Origin: Firmicutes bacterium UBA5500
GTDB taxonomy: Bacteria; Bacillota; UBA994; UBA5500
NCBI GenBank assembly: GCA_002427055.1
Contig: DIPA01000096.1
Coordinates: 99,948-106,548 of the forward strand
DNA: 6,601 nucleotides
Direction: 5' to 3'
Part shown: piece by piece, positions 1-6,271 of the stretch
Position numbering within the stretch: the first letter of the stretch is position 1
How the letters are laid out: every line of letters starts with the position of its first letter
The notes under the pieces: model-generated
What the model was told of the DNA's origin: nothing
The model's database searches: none
Seen by the model: only the letters and a program-made list of their open reading frames with translations
Position numbers and translations under genes: made by a program

Positions 1-1
1 G

Positions 2-250
2 CATCAACCGTATCGGGTGAAGCTGATTCCGGGAGCTGAGTTGGTCAAGCAGCGTGCCCTAGCTGCAGGCGCTTTGGCTACTGTTATCTCAGGCGCTGGC
101 CCAACCTTATTAGCTTTGGTGGAGCCGAACCGCAACGCCCCTTTGGTTGGGGAAGCCATGCAAGCAGGTTTTGCAGCGGCGGGAGTAGGTTCGAGCTACT
201 TGCAGCTTTGGCCTGACCTAGAGGGTGCGCGTATTGAGCGCTTGGCCTAA
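2..250 (+). CDS. thrB: Homoserine kinase, C-terminal part (5' end outside window)
   Basis: This is the last 82 residues of a homoserine kinase, which phosphorylates L-homoserine with ATP to give O-phosphohomoserine, the substrate of threonine synthase. The frame is open from base 2, so the gene enters from the left edge. A GTG at 17 is an internal valine codon, not a start. The visible part begins HQPYR, typical of the region just before the GHMP-kinase C-terminal domain. It then carries the third GHMP motif, SGAGPTLLAL, at about residues 30-39 of the visible part, a glycine-rich loop of the active site. The end (LQLWPDLEGARIERLA) fits the family's C-terminus. The protein is cytosolic. A hairpin terminator follows 14 bases after the stop. 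Upstream genes of a threonine operon are likely but cannot be seen. The family call is secure on the motifs. Confusion with another GHMP kinase, such as a mevalonate-pathway enzyme, is possible but less likely given HQPYR. Confidence 0.9.
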   Translation, partial: HQPYRVKLIPGAELVKQRALAAGALATVISGAGPTLLALVEPNRNAPLVGEAMQAGFAAAGVGSSYLQLWPDLEGARIERLA

Positions 251-264
251 ACAAAATAGCAGAG

Positions 265-297
265 AATACGACCCTGCCCAAATAGCTGGGTCGTATT
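265..297. terminator. Hairpin terminator between convergent thrB and rlmA
   Basis: A perfect 10-bp stem (AATACGACCC at 265-274 with GGGTCGTATT at 288-297) encloses a 13-base loop. On the plus strand the stem runs into TTTT at 296-299, which fits intrinsic termination of thrB. The hairpin lies 14 bases past the thrB stop and 13 bases past the rlmA stop on the other strand, so it probably serves both genes. The U-tract in the minus direction is weaker. Confidence 0.8.
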
Positions 298-310
298 TTG
301 TAATTGCTGC

Positions 311-1198
311 CTATTTACCTATCATAATGGTTGTGTCTACTGTGATTTGCTCCAAACCGGTTTGCCGTATGGCCTCTAGGGTAGCTTCATCGGCATTCCA
401 GGCCAAAGGTGTCATTTGCAGCAGGTACTCTAGATCAGTCTGGGCCAGCTGCTGCCGATAATAGACATGCTGAGTGCAGAGTGGGGAGAATTGCTGGCCG
501 AATTGTTGCACACTATCTTCCTTCTGGTAAGTTGCTTTGCTACTACCTGCATAGAGGGCGGTTCGCAGTTCTTGTAAGTAATCTGGTCCGGGAAATACTT
601 TGATCACTATGCCATCAGGCTGCATTAGGCGCTTGAACTCGCTGTAGTTAGCAGGGGAAAGTATGTTGAGGATAACGTCACACTGAGCTGCTCGCAGAGG
701 GCTGCGAGCTAAATCAGCCACGCACCAAATCAGGTCTGCATATGTGCTAGCTGCGAGGCGAATGCCATCTTTAGCTATATCGAGGCCAATGCCAAGTGCT
801 GGTCGGCCTGCTGCTTGTATTCTTTGCACCAGATATGCCAAATGCGAACCTTCGCCGCACCCGGCATCTAAGATAACCAGCTGCTCCTGACGTCGCTGAG
901 GTGCATATGTACTGATGCTGCTCTCTAGAGCAGCTAACAACTTAACGAAAAACCCGCTCTGATTAAGTGCAAGCCGTGCGGCGAAGAGTGCCTGATCATA
1001 TTTGCTGGCCTTCACTTTGCCCGTCAATAGGTTGACATAGCCTTGTCTGGCCAGATCAAAGGCATGGCAGTTACCGCAGCGTAATGTAGCGGGCTCGTCT
1101 AGGCGAATGCGTTCACCGCACACGGGGCAGGCGAAAAGGTAGCCATGTTGAGCAAAGAGTTGCTTAGCTAAGTCGATTTTCTTGAGGCCTGTTTTCAT
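311..1198 (-). CDS. rlmA: 23S rRNA (guanine-N1)-methyltransferase, RlmA family
   Basis: This SAM-dependent methyltransferase modifies N1 of a guanine in helix 35 of 23S rRNA. The position is G745 in the RlmA(I) type and G748 in the RlmA(II)/TlrB type common in Gram-positives; the sequence alone does not tell me which. It is 295 residues long. An N-terminal zinc module has C24, C27, C41 and H45, placed like the ligands of E. coli RlmA, followed by the family signature GYVNLL (53-58). The Rossmann methyltransferase domain shows motif I, LDAGCGEGSH (110-119), the acidic loop GLDIAKDGIRLAA (138-150), and the catalytic-region signature NILSPANYSEFKRL (178-191). The first cysteine sits about 19 residues further in than in E. 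coli. The ATG start is preceded by a modest AAGGGAAG Shine-Dalgarno site at 1206-1213 with 7 bases of spacing. The gene is monocistronic here, convergent with thrB and divergent from fprA. I found no convincing promoter for it. Confidence 0.92.
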   Translation of the reverse strand: MKTGLKKIDLAKQLFAQHGYLFACPVCGERIRLDEPATLRCGNCHAFDLARQGYVNLLTGKVKASKYDQALFAARLALNQSGFFVKLLAALESSISTYAPQRRQEQLVILDAGCGEGSHLAYLVQRIQAAGRPALGIGLDIAKDGIRLAASTYADLIWCVADLARSPLRAAQCDVILNILSPANYSEFKRLMQPDGIVIKVFPGPDYLQELRTALYAGSSKATYQKEDSVQQFGQQFSPLCTQHVYYRQQLAQTDLEYLLQMTPLAWNADEATLEAIRQTGLEQITVDTTIMIGK

Positions 1199-1360
1199 GT
1201 TTTCGCTTCCCTTGCAGAGATTTTTACTAGCTTAGCAGGAATGACTACTATTAACGCAGAAGTATTATGATAGAGGGAACTAGTAGCCAGTGTTTGTTAC
1301 CTTGCGATTAGCTGTTGGCAACTAGGCATACTAGATGTAGGACCTGTCGTTAGAGTCAAT

Positions 1361-1388
1361 TTGCCGCAGGTCAATACTCTACTATAGC
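1361..1388 (+). promoter_or_regulatory. Possible sigma-A type promoter for fprA
   Basis: TTGCCG (1361-1366) and TATAGC (1383-1388) are 16 bases apart, and each matches four of six consensus positions. Transcription would begin near 1395, directly at the ribosome binding site, giving a very short leader. Short direct and inverted repeats overlap the box. The match is modest, and the promoter could instead lie further upstream. Confidence 0.3.
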
Positions 1389-1395
1389 TTAACAC

Positions 1396-1402
1396 AAGGA
1401 GG
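1396..1402 (+). promoter_or_regulatory. Ribosome binding site that fixes the TTG start of fprA
   Basis: AAGGAGG lies 8 bases before the TTG at 1411. The nearby ATG at 1415 is in another frame, so this strong site supports TTG as the true start. Confidence 0.8.
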
Positions 1403-1410
1403 AGATTTGC

Positions 1411-2601
1411 TTGAATGTACGTGAAATTGCACCGAACATTTACTGGGTAGGCGTTGTTGATTGGGATGCGCGCTATTTCCACGGGCATGCTCTGAGCACA
1501 CATCGCGGAACTACCTATAATGCTTATCTGATTGTAGACGAGAAAATTACTCTAGTCGATACAGTCTATACACCGGTGACGCAGAAACTACTTGAGAACA
1601 TTCGTGAGATAGTTGACCCTGCCAAGCTTGATTATATTGTTTGCAACCATAGTGAGATTGACCATTCAGGAGCAATGCCGGCAATAGTTGCAGCAGCACC
1701 TAACGCCAAGATCTACTGCACCAAGAAGGCGTCTGAGTTTCTGGAAGCTCAGTTTCATGGAGGTTGGGAGTACAACATTGTCAAGTCGTTTGACGAGTTG
1801 AGCTTGGGTAAGCGCACGCTTACTTTCCTGGAAGCACCTATGTTGCATTGGCCTGATAGCATGTTCACCTACATAAAGGAAGATGCCATATTGATGCCAA
1901 ACGATGCTTTCGGACAGCATTACGCTAGCTCCGGGCGCTTTGATGACGAGGTAGATGTGAACGAGATGATGGAAGAGGCGAGTAAATACTACGCCAATAT
2001 CCTCAACCCTTTCTCTGCCCTAGTAGCTAAGAAACTGAAGGAAGTTGCCGATCTCGGCTTACCAATTAAGATGATTTGCCCGAGCCACGGCGTGATACAC
2101 CGTGAGAATCCTGGTCGTATCTTGGAAGCTTACCAGCGCTGGTCCACCGGCCCTGCGGAAGATGTGGTTGTCATTGCCTACGATACCATGTGGGGTAGTA
2201 CCCAAATCATGGCCGAGGCAATTGCTAGCGGGGTGGAGGCAGCCGGTGTGCCTTATAAGCTCTATCGTTTGCCGATTACAGACCGCAATGATGTTATCGA
2301 CGAAATTCTGCGCGCCAAGGCTGTGGCTATCGGTTCTGCGACAATCAATCGTGGCCTGCTGCCGACAGTCACTCCTTTGCTCGACGACCTAGTCGGTCTG
2401 CGCTTAGCCGGCAAGAAAGCTGTTGCTTTTGGTTCCGATGGTTGGGGTGGCGGTCCTGTAGCGGCCATTAATGGTTACCTTGACAAAGCAGGCATGAAAC
2501 GAATCTCCGATGGAGTGGCTATGCGTTGGAAACCGAACGCGGCTGCTCGCAAAGAACTGCAGGAAGTCGGCAGACAATTGGCCGAGAGTATTAAGGAATA
2601 G
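1411..2601 (+). CDS. fprA: Flavodiiron protein (FprA/ROO-type O2 or NO reductase)
   Basis: This is a cytosolic A-type flavoprotein that reduces O2 to water and/or NO to N2O, protecting anaerobes from oxidative or nitrosative stress. Electrons usually come from rubredoxin or a rubredoxin reductase. The 396 residues match the usual two-domain length. The N-terminal metallo-beta-lactamase-like domain (about 1-245) has a complete set of diiron ligands: H80, E82 and D84 in NHSEIDHSG, then H146 (LHWPDSM), D165 (NDAFGQH) and H226 (SHGVIH). The C-terminal flavodoxin domain (about 251-393) has the FMN phosphate loop YDTMWGSTQIMA (257-268) and the later FMN loop FGSDGWGGGPV (340-350). No fused rubredoxin or flavin-reductase domain is present, so the redox partner is encoded elsewhere. 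The start is TTG with a strong Shine-Dalgarno site. The gene stands alone and ends in a strong terminator. The choice between O2 and NO as main substrate cannot be made from sequence. Confidence 0.95.
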   Translation: MNVREIAPNIYWVGVVDWDARYFHGHALSTHRGTTYNAYLIVDEKITLVDTVYTPVTQKLLENIREIVDPAKLDYIVCNHSEIDHSGAMPAIVAAAPNAKIYCTKKASEFLEAQFHGGWEYNIVKSFDELSLGKRTLTFLEAPMLHWPDSMFTYIKEDAILMPNDAFGQHYASSGRFDDEVDVNEMMEEASKYYANILNPFSALVAKKLKEVADLGLPIKMICPSHGVIHRENPGRILEAYQRWSTGPAEDVVVIAYDTMWGSTQIMAEAIASGVEAAGVPYKLYRLPITDRNDVIDEILRAKAVAIGSATINRGLLPTVTPLLDDLVGLRLAGKKAVAFGSDGWGGGPVAAINGYLDKAGMKRISDGVAMRWKPNAAARKELQEVGRQLAESIKE

Positions 2602-2603
2602 GG

Positions 2604-2644
2604 AAACAGGGGAGGTGCCCGCTTTGCGGATACCTCCCCTGTTT
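2604..2644. terminator. Strong intrinsic terminator after fprA, probably bidirectional
   Basis: A perfect 13-bp stem (2604-2616 with 2632-2644) starts 2 bases after the fprA stop. The loop contains a further 4-bp stem, CCGC (2619-2622) with GCGG (2626-2629). The plus-strand stem ends in GTTTT at 2641-2645. The gene on the other strand ends at 2660, so the same hairpin can stop its transcript, although the minus-strand U-tract is interrupted. Confidence 0.88.
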
Positions 2645-2659
2645 TGATTCTAATTCATA

Positions 2660-5197
2660 CTAGTCCCTATCAAGCCAAACGTTTTCCAGGCGAATTATCC
2701 CGAGGTGATGCAGTGAAAAGCCGCGCACATGCGGTTGAGTCACAAGTAGTTGGTCGTCATGACAGAGAAAAACCCAAGGGGCTTGCTCGGAGATCAAGCG
2801 GTGTAGTTTCTCATAGTGTTTCCTACGCTGCCTCGGATCTCGAATGGCTTGACCCTGCTCCAAGAGAGTATCGACTTCGGCATTGCTGAAGAAAGTCCGA
2901 TTGCCCATATCTCCATGGTTGCTGCTATTAAACAGTGGCTGGAGGAAGTTGTCGGGGTCGCCAGTATCGCCGATCCAGGTCAACATGTGCATGTCGCAGC
3001 GGCGCATAGCAGCTGTGCTCACCATTTCTGCCCAAGGCAGTTCCCTAATCTCAAGTTGGATGCCAATTTGCCCTAGCCAATCTTGAAACAAGGCCGCCTG
3101 CTTTTGTTGCATTTGATTCCCTTCACGTGTATGAATGCTCAAGGGTTCGTGTAAGCCATTGGGATAGCCGGCTTCTCGTAACTTAGCCTTGGCAGCATTT
3201 AGATCGAAGGGGTAGGGGGGCAGGTTTTCATCGTGGCCTAAGCAGCCGGGAGGCAACGGGCCGGCTGAGACACGGGCATTCCCGTTGTAAAACTGGTCGA
3301 TCACAACTTGTTTGTTAATTGCTAGGTTGATGGCCTGTCGGACTAGGGGGTTGCCTAGTGGGCCACCTTTACCGCAATTTAGGCCAATATGGGCAGTACG
3401 CAGCACTGGGCCTCGCCGAATAAGTTTGCCATATCGCGGGTGGCCTTGTACAGACTCTAGGTTGCGAGCATTTAGCTGCAGTAGGTCTACCATCCCGGTG
3501 CTCAGCGCCTCGATGTCGGTTAGACCATCAGGTAGCTTAACCAACAGTTCCACTTCGTCGAGAAAGGGGCGTCCATTGTAGAATTCAGTAAAGGCTTTAA
3601 TCACCGCCTTTTCCCCCGGCTCATACGAAACAAATTGGAAGGGGCCTGCTCCGATGGGGTGGGTTAGATGATGGCCGCTCTCAACAACTTCTTGAGGCAG
3701 AATGCTGGTGCCTGTATAGGCAAGGTTAGCTAAGAAAGGATGATAGGGCTTTTCTAGGGTAATCTTCACCGTGTAATCGCCGCTCAGGGTGATGCCGCGC
3801 ACATTACTAGTCTGGCCGGACATCACTTCTTTGGCGCCTTCGATCATTTCCACCAACCAAGTGTTGGGGGAGCCCGTTTCCGGCCGCAAAATACGCTCCA
3901 AGCTATATTTAATGTCTCTTGCCTTAACCTCGCGCCCATTATGGAATTTGGCTCCACGCCGCAACTGAAAGGTCCAAGTGCGGCCATCAGCCGATAAATC
4001 CCAAGCTTGCGCTAACCCGGGTACTATGCCTGTGTCGGGCCCGAAGCGAGTTAAGCCAACAAAAATCTCGCTTAGCAAATGAGTGGTAGTCATATCATTG
4101 CTGAGCTGTGGATCAAGTGTAATGGGGTCATTGCCAATGCACCAAGCATAACGTTGTAGCGGCCTTTCTGCTGTGCTTTGCCTGGGTAAGTTAGCGCTAA
4201 TATCACCCAGATGTCCCGTCAATGCAGTTAGCTGCTCCAGTGCGGCCTGCTGCTGGGCAGCATCCATGAGGGCCTTATCGATTGAATAACTTACCGTGGC
4301 CGCCAACTCGGCAAGTGCATTAGAGACTAAAACTATCTGCTGGCTACCTTCTGCTTGTTCGCTTGCGGCGTTAGAGATTTGTTCCACCATTTCGCTAACC
4401 TGGTCGGCTGCCTCTACAATATCTTCTAATGCTTGGCCTGCCTGGTTAACCACCGCATTCCCAGCGTCAACTGCCGCTAGACTCTCATCCATATGGCTAG
4501 TAACCAGCTTGATCTCTTTACCAATTTCATCTATTACCCCAGCAATTTGTTGTGCTTGGGCTGCTGATTGTTCAGAGAGCTTGCGTACTTCCCCAGCCAC
4601 CACGGCAAAGCCGCGACCCGCGTCTCCGGCCCTGGCGGCCTCAATAGCGGCGTTTAATGACAGGAGGTTGGTTTGATTAGCAATTTGCTGGATCACATCG
4701 ACAATACGCGTAATAGCTGTCGTCCGCTGACCAAGCTGAATAACGGTATCGCCAGTTTTGTGCACTGTTTCTGCGATACGCGCCATTTGGATGTGTGCTT
4801 CTTTAACAGCACCCCGGCCTTGTACTGCAAGGGCATCTGCTTGTGAGGCAACGCTGGCCGACTCTTCTGCCGATGCCGCAACTTCCTGCGTCGTTGCTGA
4901 GAGTAGCTCTACCGTGGTAAGGGTTTTGCTGAGGCCTAGTTCGTGTTTTTGCTGCCCCTCTTGTATTTCCGTTAAGCAGATTTCCAGCTGCTTAATGGTG
5001 CCTTGTAACTCTGAAACAGCATGTTTTAATCGCGTATAGGCGACGTCGTGTTGAAATATTGTGGTGGCTGACTGTTGCGCATCAGATGTGGCAGGTGTGT
5101 TGCTTGCAGTTGCCGTAACTGTGTCCACTATGGGTGGCGGATCTTGCATAATCGTAGCCACCTTTTGTCCCCGTATGCGAGCCCAAAGACTTTTCAA
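2660..5197 (-). CDS. Soluble chemoreceptor fused to family 5 solute-binding protein
   Basis: This is an 845-residue fusion in one uninterrupted frame. Residues 1-50 are polar and low in complexity, without signal peptide or membrane helix. Residues about 55-330 form a long coiled-coil chemoreceptor (MCP) signalling domain. Its hairpin tip, around 170-210, reads [20 protein letters not shown] then [19 protein letters not shown], the CheA/CheW contact region. Methylation-type segments lie at 102-115 ([12 protein letters not shown]) and 276-289 ([14 protein letters not shown]). After a short linker (about 330-347) comes a complete SBP_bac_5 domain (about 348-845). It opens with NDPITLDPQ (356-364), then [20 protein letters not shown] (394-413), GAKFHNG (415-421), [10 protein letters not shown] (513-522) and [13 protein letters not shown] (618-630). 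Known family roles are chemotaxis signalling and oligopeptide, dipeptide or nickel binding. Inference: a cytoplasmic receptor whose C-terminal domain binds a ligand and drives the N-terminal kinase-control hairpin. No HAMP domain and no CheR-binding C-terminal pentapeptide are seen. The start is TTG, with a Shine-Dalgarno site 7 bases upstream. A downstream ATG (residue 17) is an alternative start that would leave both domains intact. Ligand unknown. Confidence 0.9.
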   Translation of the reverse strand: MKSLWARIRGQKVATIMQDPPPIVDTVTATASNTPATSDAQQSATTIFQHDVAYTRLKHAVSELQGTIKQLEICLTEIQEGQQKHELGLSKTLTTVELLSATTQEVAASAEESASVASQADALAVQGRGAVKEAHIQMARIAETVHKTGDTVIQLGQRTTAITRIVDVIQQIANQTNLLSLNAAIEAARAGDAGRGFAVVAGEVRKLSEQSAAQAQQIAGVIDEIGKEIKLVTSHMDESLAAVDAGNAVVNQAGQALEDIVEAADQVSEMVEQISNAASEQAEGSQQIVLVSNALAELAATVSYSIDKALMDAAQQQAALEQLTALTGHLGDISANLPRQSTAERPLQRYAWCIGNDPITLDPQLSNDMTTTHLLSEIFVGLTRFGPDTGIVPGLAQAWDLSADGRTWTFQLRRGAKFHNGREVKARDIKYSLERILRPETGSPNTWLVEMIEGAKEVMSGQTSNVRGITLSGDYTVKITLEKPYHPFLANLAYTGTSILPQEVVESGHHLTHPIGAGPFQFVSYEPGEKAVIKAFTEFYNGRPFLDEVELLVKLPDGLTDIEALSTGMVDLLQLNARNLESVQGHPRYGKLIRRGPVLRTAHIGLNCGKGGPLGNPLVRQAINLAINKQVVIDQFYNGNARVSAGPLPPGCLGHDENLPPYPFDLNAAKAKLREAGYPNGLHEPLSIHTREGNQMQQKQAALFQDWLGQIGIQLEIRELPWAEMVSTAAMRRCDMHMLTWIGDTGDPDNFLQPLFNSSNHGDMGNRTFFSNAEVDTLLEQGQAIRDPRQRRKHYEKLHRLISEQAPWVFLCHDDQLLVTQPHVRGFSLHHLGIIRLENVWLDRD

Positions 5198-5204
5198 TTG
5201 GTTT

Positions 5205-5210
5205 CCCCCT
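5205..5210 (-). promoter_or_regulatory. Ribosome binding site for the TTG start of the fusion gene
   Basis: Read on the minus strand the site is AGGGGG (extended AAGGGGGAAA), 7 bases before the TTG whose first base is 5197. It supports TTG over the internal ATG at residue 17. Confidence 0.65.
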
Positions 5211-5223
5211 TACTTAAGAAATT

Positions 5224-5245
5224 ACAGCCATGGCAGCCATGCTGT
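5224..5245. repeat. Short inverted repeat upstream of the fusion gene
   Basis: ACAGC-C-ATGG (5224-5233) pairs with CCATGCTGT (5237-5245) as nine base pairs with one bulged base and a 3-base loop. It sits 26 bases before the start codon of the chemoreceptor fusion. It could be a leader hairpin or a protein-binding site. No U-tract follows on the minus strand, so it is not a typical terminator. The surrounding intergenic stretch (5198-5458) holds no convincing gene and no clear promoter. Confidence 0.4.
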
Positions 5246-5458
5246 ATGCTGGTGCGTTCCTAGTGCAAGAGCTGCCCCAACCTAGTTTCGATCGCAAAAT
5301 GCTTGCATTACCTCAAAGCTTCGACAAAAACAGCCAATTCTCCTCTATGTTTGCAGATAAATTTGGAATGGTTTGGCTGAGTTATAAATTGGCATTTGCG
5401 GAGGGTAGAGCTGGTTATGTTGGGGGGAAATTCCTTGGTTATGGCTGCTCTGCCTTGT

Positions 5459-6082
5459 CTAGCATTTTTGGTAGTAGGTTACCTGATTCGTTCGCTGCCA
5501 AATACTAGCGCGGATGAGTCTTGTTGGTTGGATAGCGCGTATTTCTGTGCATCGACTAAGTTGATTTGGCTTTACCAGCAGGAAATCGCCGGATATAACT
5601 AATAGCTCGTTTGTTCCCGGCAGCGAAACTTGTGCACCCCCGCAGAGACAATAGAAAGCCTCCGTCGAATTAGGTAGTGAGCGCAGCAAGATGGAGCCGG
5701 AAGTCTCTAGGTGCAAAGCTTGTAGGCGTCCTTGCCAACCCTCTGCTAGCATCAGATTATAGTCTTGACCAGTCCCTGCGCACTTGGTGAGCCAACTACC
5801 GCGAAAGCTGTCCTGTTCAAAGGGTGAGAGTGTGACTTGATGATGCCCAGAATGATTCAGGTGCATCTGTCCAGAGAGAACCATTAGCACGCGATGCCAA
5901 TCGGGTAATGCTGTAAAAGTAGATTCCGGTGCTGTGACAACAGCTGTGCTTAAGCGCCAAGCAAAGTCACGCTTGGAGTAGTTTGCACCTGGGGGATAAA
6001 TAGCTAGCTCGGTAGTCGTGCCTCCCGACCAAGTGCTTGTGTTTTGCTTGTTTGCCGGAACTAGTTTGTATGTATCTGTCAA
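5459..6082 (-). CDS. HutD/Ves family cupin-like protein
   Basis: This 207-residue protein has the full HutD/Ves pattern. The N-terminal signature is WSGGTTTELAIYP (18-30), then FAWRLSTA (40-47), HRVLMVLSGQMHL (63-75), a central FRG (93-95) and DYNLML (107-112). The fold in this family is a bicupin-like beta barrel. HutD is encoded in histidine-utilisation operons of pseudomonads and is thought to modulate that pathway by binding an intermediate. Ves in E. coli is a little-studied stress-related relative. No catalytic role is established and no hut gene is seen here, so I do not assign the symbol hutD. There is no signal peptide, so it is probably cytosolic. The start is TTG with a strong Shine-Dalgarno site. 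The stop is 261 bases before the chemoreceptor fusion on the same strand and no terminator is visible between them, so read-through is possible. Confidence 0.85.
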   Translation of the reverse strand: MTDTYKLVPANKQNTSTWSGGTTTELAIYPPGANYSKRDFAWRLSTAVVTAPESTFTALPDWHRVLMVLSGQMHLNHSGHHQVTLSPFEQDSFRGSWLTKCAGTGQDYNLMLAEGWQGRLQALHLETSGSILLRSLPNSTEAFYCLCGGAQVSLPGTNELLVISGDFLLVKPNQLSRCTEIRAIQPTRLIRASIWQRTNQVTYYQKC

Positions 6083-6091
6083 CTTCTATCG

Positions 6092-6097
6092 CTCCTT
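6092..6097 (-). promoter_or_regulatory. Ribosome binding site for the TTG start of the HutD-family gene
   Basis: AAGGAG on the minus strand (extended AAAAGGAG) lies 9 bases before the TTG whose first base is 6082. It is a strong site that supports this non-ATG start. Confidence 0.75.
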
Positions 6098-6115
6098 TTC
6101 CTCTGTCTCACTGTA

Positions 6116-6144
6116 ATTCTAACTGTAGCGACCTAAGGACTCAA
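6116..6144 (-). promoter_or_regulatory. Sigma-A type promoter for the HutD-family gene
   Basis: On the minus strand, TTGAGT (6139-6144) and TAGAAT (6116-6121) are separated by exactly 17 bases. The -10 box matches five of six consensus bases and the -35 box four of six. Transcription would start near 6109, giving a leader of about 27 bases that includes the ribosome binding site. Confidence 0.6.
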
Positions 6145-6178
6145 GGAGGGTTGTGCGGAGCCTTTCTTCAATTACCTC

Positions 6179-6207
6179 TTGACACCGGCGAGGAAAGGAA
6201 TTAAGGT
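6179..6207 (+). promoter_or_regulatory. Putative promoter for the GntR gene, overlapping its operator
   Basis: A perfect TTGACA (6179-6184) is followed after 17 bases by TAAGGT (6202-6207), a poor -10 match. Start of transcription would be near 6214, inside the left arm of the inverted repeat at 6203-6242. A repressor bound there would block RNA polymerase. The weak -10 box leaves the exact promoter uncertain. Confidence 0.42.
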
Positions 6208-6242
6208 TATGGTGTATTAGTGCATTAGGACACCATAACTTT
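6203..6242. promoter_or_regulatory. Large inverted repeat, probable operator of the GntR regulator
   Basis: Perfect 10-bp arms GTTATGGTGT (6206-6215) and ACACCATAAC (6230-6239) are extended outwards by one G-T pair and two A-T pairs to 6203 and 6242. The 14-base centre contains ATTAG twice (6216-6220 and 6224-6228). No U-tract follows, so a terminator is unlikely. The position, 30 bases before a GntR-family gene and over its putative -10 box, suggests an autoregulatory operator. Confidence 0.6.
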
Positions 6243-6271
6243 GATACGCATAAACATGAGAGGCGGGGGTG

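Noticed and set aside
1199..1300. A promoter for rlmA based on a CATAAT-like -10 box on the minus strand
   Set aside because: No acceptable -35 box lies at 16-18 bases and there is no extended -10, so I do not list it.
1297..1503. A 68-codon minus-strand open frame across the fprA start
   Set aside because: It overlaps the well-supported fprA start and its ribosome binding site on the other strand and has no recognisable motif.
4296..4676. A 126-codon plus-strand open frame inside the chemoreceptor region
   Set aside because: It lies wholly opposite the MCP signalling domain, is Ala/Ser-rich as expected for the antisense of MCP codons, and shows no family features.
2660..5197. The idea that the fusion is two genes joined by a frameshift or assembly artefact
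   Set aside because: The frame is continuous through the linker at about residues 330-347, both domains are complete, and no second ribosome binding site with a start was evident at the junction. Comparison with relatives would still be worthwhile.
5214..5240. An 8-codon minus-strand ORF (MAAMAVIS) ending just before the ribosome binding site of the fusion gene, as a possible leader peptide
   Set aside because: It has no ribosome binding site at a usable distance, and its composition gives no attenuation logic.
5230..5508. A 92-codon plus-strand open frame spanning the gap between the fusion gene and the HutD-family gene
   Set aside because: It has no Shine-Dalgarno site, overlaps the end of the HutD-family gene on the other strand, and has no recognisable motif.
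6151..6204. A 17-codon plus-strand ORF starting TTG directly after AAGGAGGG, as a possible leader peptide before the GntR gene
   Set aside because: The spacing between the Shine-Dalgarno site and TTG is too short, and the ORF runs through the TTGACA promoter box, so it would lie mostly upstream of the transcript start.
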